NCBI GenBank assembly: GCA_016873755.1
Contig: VGWB01000007.1
Span: 1 to 41,296, forward strand
Source of the DNA: Ignavibacteria bacterium
GTDB lineage: Bacteria; Bacteroidota; Ignavibacteria; UBA10030
Length of the DNA: 41,296 bases
Reading direction: 5' to 3'
Positions 25,485-32,825 of the stretch are shown piece after piece; within the stretch, counting starts at the first letter, position 1, and each line of letters opens with the position of its first letter. The position numbers were made by a program, and so were the translations under genes. Below the pieces are notes generated by a model, which was given only the letters and a program-made list of their open reading frames with translations, was not told the DNA's origin and did no database searches.

Positions 25485-25868
25485 TCAGTTTTTCAGGGAC
25501 ACTTTTTTCTGAAGGAGATGAATCTCGAGCGCGAGATTCATCATATAGAAGAACAACAGCGAAATCATCAATGACAGCGTGTGAAACGCGAACACCTTCA
25601 CGAGCAGTAATACGATGCCCACCAACAAGAGCAAACGGATCACCGTTCCTCCCAGGATGATCTTCAGGAACGTGGTGTTCGGCTTCTCAAACCCCACCTC
25701 GATGGCGGCATAGCCGAGCAGCAGATGCAGCAAGCTCGCCAGACCGCCCGCAATCACGCTTTGAACAATCTCCCGGCTGGTGATCGAAGAAAGGGGATAG
25801 GCAATCACCACGGCGACCGCGATCGCGCAGTACGACACAAGCCTCATGAATCCCCAATCGATTTTCAT
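25485..25868 (-). CDS. AtpI-like four-helix membrane protein of the ATP synthase operon
   Basis: A 127-residue membrane protein with four predicted helices (about 8-28, 34-54, 66-90 and 92-115) and few charged residues. Its size, topology and position directly before atpB fit the ATP synthase I family, whose members help assemble the c ring or handle magnesium. I recognise no sequence signature beyond that, so position and topology carry the call. It begins 16 nt after atpZ and ends 12 nt before the atpB start. Confidence 0.6.
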   Translation of the reverse strand: MKIDWGFMRLVSYCAIAVAVVIAYPLSSITSREIVQSVIAGGLASLLHLLLGYAAIEVGFEKPNTTFLKIILGGTVIRLLLLVGIVLLLVKVFAFHTLSLMISLLFFYMMNLALEIHLLQKKVSLKN

Positions 25869-25884
25869 CGCTGCAACCCCGGAT

Positions 25885-26157
25885 TTACGATTTCTTTTCT
25901 TTGGTGAGTTTCGATACCGATCTGAAGAACTTGGTCATTCCTCCGATTGTCCCGAGCACCACCCCGATCAACTCAAACAGGGGCGCGGTCTCAAATCGAG
26001 TATCAAGCCACCAGCCCACGAGAAAGAACGCGACGACTGCCGCAGCTAGCTGGAAACCCAGCGTGAGGTATGGCGCGAAATCGCGATAAGTCTGGCCAAG
26101 GCCTGGAAACAGCTCGCTCCGTCGCTTCGGCTCGTCTGGCTCTGGTGCAGACGACAT
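25885..26157 (-). CDS. atpZ: AtpZ-type F1Fo accessory membrane protein
   Basis: A 90-residue protein with two membrane helices. The first carries the family pattern LTLGFQLAAAVVAFFLVGWWLD and the second ELIGVVLGTIGGM, followed by a short basic tail. This is the AtpZ/Ca2+-Mg2+ transporter-like family (PF09527 type) that precedes ATP synthase operons and works with AtpI. It lies 30 nt after the bactofilin gene. Confidence 0.8.
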   Translation of the reverse strand: MSSAPEPDEPKRRSELFPGLGQTYRDFAPYLTLGFQLAAAVVAFFLVGWWLDTRFETAPLFELIGVVLGTIGGMTKFFRSVSKLTKEKKS

Positions 26158-26187
26158 TGACTCTCCCTCGTGCGGGCGTGACGACGA

Positions 26188-26553
26188 TCAGTGGCGTGTC
26201 TCGTACAACTGCGTCCGCTCCGTCATAGACACCTTGCCATCAAACATACAGCCTTCATCAATCACGAGCTTGGTTGCGCGGATGTCACCCTTGACCACAG
26301 CCTTTGCCTCGAACACGATCTTCTCCGAAGCTGTGATCGACCCCCGAACCTTCCCGCCGATGGTGACGTTCTTCGCCGTCACGTTCCCATCGATTTCCCC
26401 GGAAAGGCCGACAGCAAGGCTTTCGCTCGCTGTGATTTCGCCGGTGACCTTCCCGTCGATTCGCACGCTGCCCTGACTGCGGATTTTCCCCTCTACAATG
26501 GTACCCGGACCGATGAGGTTGAGTTCCTTAACCGGATCTGATTTAAGAGCCAC
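26188..26553 (-). CDS. Bactofilin
   Basis: Cytoskeletal protein that polymerises at the inner membrane without nucleotide. The 121 residues show the right-handed beta-helix repeat: TIVEGKIRSQGSVRIDGKVTGEI, SGEIDGNVTAKNVTIGGKV and AVVKGDIRATKLVIDEGCMFDGKV, with short unstructured ends. It sits 7 nt after an M23 peptidase gene. That pair is a known arrangement in which bactofilin positions a peptidoglycan hydrolase to shape the cell. Confidence 0.93.
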   Translation of the reverse strand: MALKSDPVKELNLIGPGTIVEGKIRSQGSVRIDGKVTGEITASESLAVGLSGEIDGNVTAKNVTIGGKVRGSITASEKIVFEAKAVVKGDIRATKLVIDEGCMFDGKVSMTERTQLYETRH

Positions 26554-26560
26554 GGGTTGC

Positions 26561-27448
26561 CTAGAAATTAAGGTTCAAGATATAGTTTGCCGGATCCACG
26601 GGCACCCCGTCCTTCCAAATCTCGAAATGCACATGCGGACCCATACTGGTCTGGCCGGAATTACCGAGTAGTGCAATCGGTTCGCCCCGCTTCACATATG
26701 CGGGAGCCAACTTGAGCAATGACTGATTGTGTTTGTAGAACGTCAGAAATCCTCCAGAGTGCGAAAGGATGACCTTGTATCCATCGTCGCTCGTCCATCC
26801 TGCGAAAACTACGTGCCCATCGGCAGCTGCGTTCACGAGACTCCCTGTCTTCCCAGCGATGTCGATGCCATAATGCAGTTGCCCAGCCTCGAATCCGCGC
26901 GTGATGTAGCCTTCAGCCGGAAGAACCACGGGAAAGACGACCGGCTGCTGTACCTGGCTCGCTGGCAGCATTGTCACCGGGTCAAACGACGGCCGCGAAA
27001 CTTGCATGCCGAGCGGTCCGGCGCCGCGCTGCTGCCGCCCCGATTCCCTTCTGGTATCCACACTGGCCGATCGAGGCCTTCCGACAACCGCCACGCCCGA
27101 ATCCGTAAGGACCGCCTGCTCACCCAGCGCGGCCCTCAGCTTGACATTGTACTCTTGGAGCTCTACGAGTTGCTCCATAAGCGCTGTCACGCGCTGGTTG
27201 AGCACAACGAGCTCCTTGCTGTACCGATTCACAAGCTCCGCATTCTCGATCGGAATCCAGAGTCCGACAGGTGTATACGCCAGCAGGGCCAGGACTCCAC
27301 CCACAATCACAGCAATGGTGCCGACGATAAGCAGGTACATCTGCCAGGGTGCGAATCGGAGCGACTTTGCCTGACCTGCATCGTCTCTTGGCACTAAGAC
27401 CAGGTCATATCTGGTTCTCTTTGACTTGTGATGCTCGTCTGTCGGCAT
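26561..27448 (-). CDS. Membrane-anchored M23 peptidoglycan endopeptidase
   Basis: LytM-type zinc endopeptidase that cuts peptide cross-links in the periplasm. A short basic cytoplasmic N-terminus is followed by a membrane helix (~37-57), a coiled coil (~70-108), a Pro/Ser/Arg linker, and the M23 domain from ~170. Zinc and catalytic residues His192 and Asp196 (HYGID), His240 (YKHN), His272 and His274 (PHVHFE) are all present, so it should be active. I start at the ATG at 27448 with an AGG just upstream; a GTG 33 nt further up (27481) is possible but lies in a palindrome without a ribosome site. It heads the bactofilin-ATP synthase gene run. Confidence 0.88.
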   Translation of the reverse strand: MPTDEHHKSKRTRYDLVLVPRDDAGQAKSLRFAPWQMYLLIVGTIAVIVGGVLALLAYTPVGLWIPIENAELVNRYSKELVVLNQRVTALMEQLVELQEYNVKLRAALGEQAVLTDSGVAVVGRPRSASVDTRRESGRQQRGAGPLGMQVSRPSFDPVTMLPASQVQQPVVFPVVLPAEGYITRGFEAGQLHYGIDIAGKTGSLVNAAADGHVVFAGWTSDDGYKVILSHSGGFLTFYKHNQSLLKLAPAYVKRGEPIALLGNSGQTSMGPHVHFEIWKDGVPVDPANYILNLNF

Positions 27449-27479
27449 TGGAACCTGTAGAGAGTCCAAGAAGTCATCC

Positions 27480-27496
27480 ACGACCCGACGGGTCGT
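27480..27496. other. Near-perfect palindrome before the M23 gene
   Basis: ACGACCCG-A-CGGGTCGT, 8-bp arms around a single base, lies 32 bp upstream of the chosen ATG within the leader. A second small hairpin, TGGGG-TAG-CCCCA, is at 27522-27534. The palindrome could be an operator for a dimeric regulator or an RNA hairpin. Confidence 0.45.
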
Positions 27497-27593
27497 GAGA
27501 CCCTAAGCGAGCTATAGATCGTGGGGTAGCCCCATCCCACGCGAGGAGGTCGAAAGCGGGAAAAAACGGGGCGAAATTGACCAAATCGAACTA

Positions 27594-27626
27594 CAAAATT
27601 TAAGCAAAATGAGCCCGAAAGTCAAA
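27594..27626 (-). promoter_or_regulatory. Putative Bacteroidota-type promoter of the M23-bactofilin-atp run
   Basis: On the minus strand TTTG (27626-27623), a 20-bp spacer, then TAAATTTTG (27602-27594), a near match to TAnnTTTG with one extra T. It lies in a local AT-rich stretch immediately after the glycosyltransferase terminator. The leader to the M23 ATG would be about 140 nt. Confidence 0.45.
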
Positions 27627-27654
27627 GACATTCTCGCTAGACGGGTGACCGCCA

Positions 27655-27687
27655 GAAAGTGGGCTCGAGAGTCGAACTACGACCCAC
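27655..27687 (-). terminator. Putative terminator of the glycosyltransferase gene
   Basis: On the minus strand GTGGGTCG pairs with CGA-g-CCCAC (8 bp, one bulged base; + strand 27659-27667 and 27680-27687), followed by TTTCT. It lies 16 bp past the stop at 27703. Confidence 0.5.
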
Positions 27688-27702
27688 CTCGCATTCGCAC
27701 AG

Positions 27703-28818
27703 CTACTTGAGTCCGGCCTCATGCGCTTGAAGTTTCTCTTGAATGTACTGATGAATCCGGGCCTTGAAGTTCGACCGGTCGAACCTTTGAGCATGGGCTC
27801 GAATCATCACGGGATCGAATCGGCGACGGCTCAGGTTTTTCACTGCCTCACTCAGCGCTTCAACGGTATGCTCATAGAAGAAGACGCCGGTGGGATTGTC
27901 TGCATCCTCGACGACAGTCTCGACTGCACCCCCTCGACCATACGCGACCACCGGCTTACCGCACGCCATTGCTTCCAGAGGCACGATGCCGAAGTCCTCT
28001 ATCCCTGGAAACACCAGTGCGCGGCATCCCGCGTACAGACCCGGAAGCTTGTCGTCAGATTGCCAGCCGAGGAACTCTACAGAGCGCGAGGCCATCGCCT
28101 GAAGCTTCTTCAACTCAGGGCCCTTGCCGACAATGAGAAGCCGCTCGCCAAGTCGATTGAAGACCTCGATGGCGAGGTCCACTCGCTTGTACGGGACGAG
28201 TGCACTCACGATCAAATAGTACCCTTCATTCACCGTCGAGAGACGGAATTGCTGCGTATCGACGGGCGCATGAATCACGTCCGATGGGCGTCGATAGTGC
28301 CGTTGAATGCGTTGAGCGACGTTTTTGGAGTTGGCGACAAAGTGGTGTACACGGCCACTCGAGGCCACATCCCAGTTCCGCAGTCGCGGCGCAAAGTACG
28401 ACATCGCTGTCCGTGTCAGGAGCCCCGCTCTTCCTTTTCCAAAATATTCATCATACATCTCCCACACATAGCGCATAGGCGTGTGGCAGTAACAGATGTG
28501 CAGGGCACGTGGATGGGGACGTGCTCCTTTTGCGACGCAGTGGCTCGTTGAAAGGACCAAATCATAATCGGAGAGATCGAACGTCTCGATCGCCCGCGGG
28601 AAGAGTGGAAGATAATTCCGGTACCCTTCCGTTTTGAAGGGCAGCCGGTCAACGAACGACGTCCGAATCTTCATCGCTTCGATCGTCGGTGACATGACTC
28701 CTCTGTTGTGCAGCAGGGTATGGAGCGTTGCAGCCGGGAAGAGCTCGCACAGCACCTCGAGTACCTTCTCACCTCCCCGCATCCCCGTGAGCCAATCGTG
28801 GACGAGAGCGACGTTCAA
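27703..28818 (-). CDS. GT4-family glycosyltransferase
   Basis: Retaining GT-B glycosyltransferase that moves a sugar from a nucleotide donor onto a lipid-linked or polysaccharide acceptor, probably at the inner-membrane face. The N-terminal half opens NVALVHDWLTGMRGGEKVLE; the C-terminal half has the donor-binding EDFGIVPLEAMACGKPVVA with the E-x7-E pair, preceded by GKGPEL. I start at TTG 28818, because GGAG lies 7 nt upstream and the beta strand NVALVHDW should stand at the very N-terminus, giving 371 residues; the frame upstream adds unrelated residues. The gene stands alone, divergent from the hydrolase. Substrate is unknown. Confidence 0.88.
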   Translation of the reverse strand: MNVALVHDWLTGMRGGEKVLEVLCELFPAATLHTLLHNRGVMSPTIEAMKIRTSFVDRLPFKTEGYRNYLPLFPRAIETFDLSDYDLVLSTSHCVAKGARPHPRALHICYCHTPMRYVWEMYDEYFGKGRAGLLTRTAMSYFAPRLRNWDVASSGRVHHFVANSKNVAQRIQRHYRRPSDVIHAPVDTQQFRLSTVNEGYYLIVSALVPYKRVDLAIEVFNRLGERLLIVGKGPELKKLQAMASRSVEFLGWQSDDKLPGLYAGCRALVFPGIEDFGIVPLEAMACGKPVVAYGRGGAVETVVEDADNPTGVFFYEHTVEALSEAVKNLSRRRFDPVMIRAHAQRFDRSNFKARIHQYIQEKLQAHEAGLK

Positions 28819-28869
28819 GAAAACTCCGGAATATGTGTCGGTCAGACAAAAGCTTGGTAAATGGTGCTT

Positions 28870-28900
28870 GGAAAGTACAATCAAATCTCATCACATCAAA
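28870..28900 (-). promoter_or_regulatory. Putative Bacteroidota-type promoter of the glycosyltransferase
   Basis: On the minus strand TTTG (28900-28897), a 19-bp spacer, then TACTTTCC (28877-28870). The leader would be about 45 nt before the TTG start at 28818, which supports that start over the longer frame. Confidence 0.4.
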
Positions 28901-28956
28901 GCCTGCCTCATCAGCCGCCAATCCACCACTCAACCGTTTATCTTCCCCAATGCTCC

Positions 28957-28987
28957 TTGCATACCACCGACCCCCTTTTTATATTGA
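28957..28987 (+). promoter_or_regulatory. Putative Bacteroidota-type promoter of the alpha/beta hydrolase
   Basis: TTG (28957-28959), a 20-bp spacer, then TATATTGA (28980-28987). It is divergent from the glycosyltransferase promoter in the same gap and would give a leader of about 45 nt. Confidence 0.4.
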
Positions 28988-29038
28988 AGTCAGCCATGAA
29001 ACATCTCTCCACCTAACGGTCGCGATTCCTCTCCTCTC

Positions 29039-29947
29039 ATGTCCATTCTTCTCGTACTGCTCCTTATTGCCGTGATGTTCCTTCTCACCTCCGCAGCCGT
29101 CATCCTGGTGGTCGGCCCCCTCATTCTCTTGCAGCCGAATCTTCGGACTCGCCAATGGTACAGCACTTTCACACGATGGTTGGAACCCCGCGATGCCGGT
29201 CTTCCTCAGGAGGACATCACCATCGTCACGCGCGACGGGCTTAACCTCAGTTCCTGGCTCGTGAAACAGCCGGCCTCAGCCCGGGGAACCATTCTCTACC
29301 TCCACGGGGTAGGGGACTGCAAGATTGGTGGTGTACCATATGCCAAGCTTTTCTTTGAGAAGGGCCTCAATGTATTTTTATACGACTCGCGCCGCCACGG
29401 AATGAGCGAGGGTGCCTACTGCACGTACGGTTTCTATGAGAAACACGATCTTTCGACGGTGATTGATTACCTCGAGTCTCGACGGGACGTGGACCTTGGG
29501 AAGATCGGCGTTTTCGGCACGTCCATGGGGGCAGCGGTTGCTCTGCAGGCGGCGCCCATCGATGACCGGATCACAGCGATCGTTGCAGAGGCTGGCTTCA
29601 CAGACCTCCGGACGATCATGGTCGACTACCAGAAGCGAATCATCAAGCTCCCATGGCACTTCCTCAGGAACGTAGCCATGAGCCGATCTCAGAAGATCGC
29701 CCGCTTCAAAGCACGAGAAGTGTCTCCTCTGAACGCGGTGAAACAGGTCAGGAAGCCGATCCTCTTCATCCATGGCACGGACGACTCACACATCAAGGCA
29801 GATTATTCAAAGGCGCTATACGAAAACGCGAACGAGCCGAAGGAACTCCTGGTCATTCCGAAAGGGAATCATTCTGATCTTCTGCGAGTCGGTGGGACGG
29901 AATACGAACGGACAATTATGACATTCTTTGAGAAGTACCTCTCATAG
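29039..29947 (+). CDS. Membrane-anchored alpha/beta hydrolase (S33/BD-FAE-like)
   Basis: Serine hydrolase with an N-terminal membrane helix (residues ~3-32) and a catalytic domain facing the periplasm. YLHGVGD (87-93) is the oxyanion-hole region, GTSMG at 160-164 gives nucleophile Ser162, HGTDDSH at 245-251 holds the acid (Asp248 or Asp249), and GNHSD gives His278. It could be an esterase, lipase or peptidase; the sequence does not decide. The M28 peptidase gene follows after 73 bp on the same strand, so a joint role in peptide or lipid breakdown is possible. The ribosome site before the ATG is weak. Confidence 0.85.
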   Translation: MSILLVLLLIAVMFLLTSAAVILVVGPLILLQPNLRTRQWYSTFTRWLEPRDAGLPQEDITIVTRDGLNLSSWLVKQPASARGTILYLHGVGDCKIGGVPYAKLFFEKGLNVFLYDSRRHGMSEGAYCTYGFYEKHDLSTVIDYLESRRDVDLGKIGVFGTSMGAAVALQAAPIDDRITAIVAEAGFTDLRTIMVDYQKRIIKLPWHFLRNVAMSRSQKIARFKAREVSPLNAVKQVRKPILFIHGTDDSHIKADYSKALYENANEPKELLVIPKGNHSDLLRVGGTEYERTIMTFFEKYLS

Positions 29948-30020
29948 GCCAACAGCCGGAATCGGTCGCAGACATCCGATCGCCCTCTTTCGATGAAACT
30001 AACCACGGGACACCATTTCC

Positions 30021-32345
30021 ATGAGAACAGCGAGGAACCCTGAACGTATTCTCGCAGGTCTTGTTGCGGGCATCCTTTTCTTCCAATCATCAGCACAAAC
30101 GCAGACCCCGTTCTCGCTCGACAGCGCGGCGGCTTATCTGCGGGTGATCGCGGTCGACATCGGACCTCGCCCGATGGGATCACCGGCGGAGCGCCTCGCG
30201 ATGCAGTACGCCGTCCAAAAATTCCACGAGTTTGGATTGAGCGAGGCCTACATTATGCCGATGAATGCGGTTGAAGGGACGGGCATCTTGAGTCAGGCGA
30301 CGAACACACAGAGCGGTGTTGCGGTCGGAGTCCTCCGAGGAAGGACGGATCGGATCATAGTTCTCGGAGCACACATTGATACAGGCGGTCCCGAGATACC
30401 CGGTGCAAACGATGACGGATCCGGATGCGCTGTGGTGATGGAGCTCGCCCGGGTCTTGTCGCAGCGGAAGAATGAGTCGACCATTGTGGTCGCTCTCTTT
30501 GGGGGTGAAGAGCGGGGACTCAAAGGGTCACGATTTTTTGTGGAGAACTTTGCACAGATCGACCAGGTCATCCTGATGCTCCAGGTTGACATGGCAAACG
30601 GTTCCGACTGGCTATTGCCGCTTGTGGATACCCAGACCCACAGCGCGCCCGAGTGGCTGGTGGGCGCAGCATATGAAGAATTCAGCAGGCTCGGATACAA
30701 CGGTTTATCGTTCCCTTCGCATTTCTTAACCCTCATGAGCGCGATGCCTGGCGGCGGCATCGGCTCAGACCATATGCCTTTCCTCGACAAGAACATTCCG
30801 GCGATCGACTTTACCTCCGATCCAAGCGATCCCATCCATACGGCACAGGACAACTACGAGAATTTCAAACCCGATGGTCTGAAGCGCTCCGGCGATCTCG
30901 TCTTCAGGCTTGTGGAGCGATTCGATGGTGGAACGCCGGAGAAGACCTCCGACCAGTACTACCTCTACCAGATCGGTGCAACGCCGATCTTCGTGCCGCG
31001 TTGGCTGCTTCGCGTCTTCTTGCTCATTTCGCTGATTGTTACTTTCTTCGCTCTGGCGCGCGTGCGGCAACGTCGAGAGGCGACCGATCAAACAAAGAAA
31101 CCAAAGATCCCCGGCTTGAAGCTCTTCCTCCTCGCGCTGATTATCCAGGCTTGCGTGTGGCTCTCCGAGAACGTGGTATCGCTGATCAAGGGAGTACGCC
31201 ATCCGTGGATGGCAAACCTTGACGGCTATTTTGTGCTCGGGTTCTTTGCTGCCCTTTTCGGAATATGGATCGCGCTCCAACTTGCACCAAGACTTCGGCT
31301 ACGGCACGATGCGTACTCCTACTTCCTCCGAGCCGTCATCTTTTTGCTTGTATTCTTCATTCTCTCCGCGTTCAGCAGTTCCAAGCTGGCCTTGTACCCT
31401 GCAGTATCACTTTTCCTGTTAAGCCTCGCGCTCCTGGTGCGACAGCCTCTCCTCAAGCTCATCTTCTGGCTCCTCTCACCGCATTTCATGTTTCGACTGT
31501 TTTTTTCTGAGGGCTTTGGCTTTCTCGCGCGCGCTGGATATTCAAACGTCGAGATCACACCCGCTGTGTCTGTGTGGATCCACCTTCTCTACATCCTCTT
31601 CTTCTCGATCTGGTCATTTCCGTTCCTCCTAGGATTCGCATCGGTCTATCTCGATGCAAAGACTGATCTGCTGTGGCTGAAACAGTTTCGGACACGCTGG
31701 GGTCTCATTGGATCAGCGCTAGCCTGCGTCATCACCATCATTGTACTCTCTGCCCAACCTTCATATACACAATACTGGAGACCGAACATACGGGTCGAGC
31801 AAACGTTTGACGCAGATTCAGCGACGGGGACGCTCGTCGTGGAGAGTTCAGAGTATCTGACGGGAGCACGTATTCAGGTCGGGTCGATCGACACAACGAT
31901 CGGCAGCAGGGCGACGCGCCTTGCATTCCACAGTCTAGCAGCCCCGGCGGAGAAATGGGTTCGGACGGAGCGTGATGTCGCGACAACGCGCACGGACTCC
32001 GGAACAACCTTCAGGTTGCTTCTGAAGCTTCATACCAGGTACCGTCCCTATACGTTGAGAGTCACGTACGCCGGAGGGGAGCACGAACTCAGGGACATCC
32101 TCACACCGCTCACTTCAGCGACGTTGGAAAGATCGTTAACCTTGCTGTGGTACTCATTCCCGGACACGATGTTGCTGATTCCCGTGCAGTTCACGGTCGT
32201 TGGAGCGGACAGCATCATAGAGCGAGTTGATGCAACACTCGCCGAGCCCGCCGTTCCAATGGAAATCAGCACGAAGGAGGATGCCAACGTAAGTTACAGG
32301 AGCATCCTCTCCAGACGGACAGCCTTGAAACAGGAGAGGCGGTGA
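30021..32345 (+). CDS. M28 zinc peptidase with C-terminal multi-pass membrane domain
   Basis: Aminopeptidase-type M28 metalloprotease. After a signal or anchor segment (~10-25), the catalytic domain spans ~30-300 with two-zinc ligands in order: His118 (GAHIDTGG, Asp120 assisting), Asp131 (ANDDGSG), Glu163/164 (GGEERG: general base and ligand), Asp190 (QVDMAN) and His273 (IHTAQDN). All are present. Residues ~335-610 form about eight membrane helices, and a soluble beta-rich domain (~610-774) closes the protein. This catalytic-plus-membrane layout recalls eukaryotic ERMP1/Fxna-type M28 proteins. The catalytic domain should be periplasmic. No clear ribosome site; probably co-transcribed with the hydrolase. 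Confidence 0.88.
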   Translation: MRTARNPERILAGLVAGILFFQSSAQTQTPFSLDSAAAYLRVIAVDIGPRPMGSPAERLAMQYAVQKFHEFGLSEAYIMPMNAVEGTGILSQATNTQSGVAVGVLRGRTDRIIVLGAHIDTGGPEIPGANDDGSGCAVVMELARVLSQRKNESTIVVALFGGEERGLKGSRFFVENFAQIDQVILMLQVDMANGSDWLLPLVDTQTHSAPEWLVGAAYEEFSRLGYNGLSFPSHFLTLMSAMPGGGIGSDHMPFLDKNIPAIDFTSDPSDPIHTAQDNYENFKPDGLKRSGDLVFRLVERFDGGTPEKTSDQYYLYQIGATPIFVPRWLLRVFLLISLIVTFFALARVRQRREATDQTKKPKIPGLKLFLLALIIQACVWLSENVVSLIKGVRHPWMANLDGYFVLGFFAALFGIWIALQLAPRLRLRHDAYSYFLRAVIFLLVFFILSAFSSSKLALYPAVSLFLLSLALLVRQPLLKLIFWLLSPHFMFRLFFSEGFGFLARAGYSNVEITPAVSVWIHLLYILFFSIWSFPFLLGFASVYLDAKTDLLWLKQFRTRWGLIGSALACVITIIVLSAQPSYTQYWRPNIRVEQTFDADSATGTLVVESSEYLTGARIQVGSIDTTIGSRATRLAFHSLAAPAEKWVRTERDVATTRTDSGTTFRLLLKLHTRYRPYTLRVTYAGGEHELRDILTPLTSATLERSLTLLWYSFPDTMLLIPVQFTVVGADSIIERVDATLAEPAVPMEISTKEDANVSYRSILSRRTALKQERR

Positions 32346-32457
32346 TTTTCGCACTCTGAACGATTCTTCCGGCACCGGATCTTCAGCACAGCAAGGATGG
32401 GTCGGGTGCAACCAGCTCGCGCGTCGAGTAGCATCCTCGTTTAGAATTCTCTGGAGC

Positions 32458-32587
32458 GGTGACAAATCCCTGTCAAGTGCACGGGACAGGCATTACGTCA
32501 CCGAACCGGGAAGCCGACAAGGGTGACGCCGTGTGCCCGCCTCTCACCTTTTGGTGTGTAACCCGGATAGCCCGGGAGGACGGCACA
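32458..32587 (+). other. Structured RNA-like element with mutually exclusive stems
   Basis: GTCACC (32497-32502) can pair with GGTGAC upstream (32458-32463), enclosing the hairpin CCTGTC/GACAGG (32469-32490). Alternatively CGTCACC (32496-32502) pairs with GGTGACG downstream (32522-32528), enclosing CGG-GAAG-CCG. After these, TGTGCC (32532-32537)/GGCACA (32582-32587) plus CCT/AGG (32540-32542, 32577-32579) close a three-way junction around CACC-TTTT-GGTG (32545-32556) and CCCGG/CCGGG (32562-32576). The competing pairing is riboswitch-like, but no known class fits. If the promoter at 32600 is the only one, the element is upstream of it and would belong to M28 read-through RNA. Confidence 0.45.
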
Positions 32588-32599
32588 GCCTTACATTGC

Positions 32600-32629
32600 T
32601 TGACTTTCTGTAGAATTTGGCTAACTTAC
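32600..32629 (+). promoter_or_regulatory. Putative Bacteroidota-type promoter of susCD
   Basis: TTG (32600-32602, within TTGACT), a 19-bp spacer, then TAACTTAC (32622-32629), almost the same -7 as the ffh candidate. It would give a leader of roughly 190 nt. Confidence 0.4.
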
Positions 32630-32825
32630 TGCTAAGAGGATTCTTGCATTCGCTAATCCCCGAACGTAGAGAACGATAGCGACAAGGCAGCAGACTTTCC
32701 TACCACCATTCATCAAATCTACCATCACTCACACCTTGAGCCAGGTACCTTTGGGATCCGGTTCCCTCACTTCATCCCGATCGGCCTGATTCAGGAATCC
32801 ATCACAACATTAAGCAGGAGGAGCT

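Larger units (their letters stand above)
32346..32825. other. Gene-free region upstream of susC
   Basis: This 480-bp gap holds a structured segment with competing stems (32458-32587), a promoter candidate (32600-32629) and then about 190 nt of leader up to the strong AGGAGGAG ribosome site before the susC ATG. I recognise no gene, and no ECF sigma, anti-sigma or hybrid two-component regulator is adjacent. Confidence 0.6.

Noticed and set aside
27655-27690. tRNA-like 3' half (GTTCGACT within a stem) on the minus strand
   Set aside because: The T-stem does not pair, and no anticodon arm or 5' acceptor strand exists upstream; the sequence is better explained as a terminator hairpin.
32500-32590. 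Cobalamin or cyclic-di-GMP riboswitch upstream of susC
   Set aside because: Isolated phrases (GGGAA, GGTGACGC, TAGCC) recall these classes, but the order and the other conserved blocks do not fit, so only an unnamed structured element is reported.
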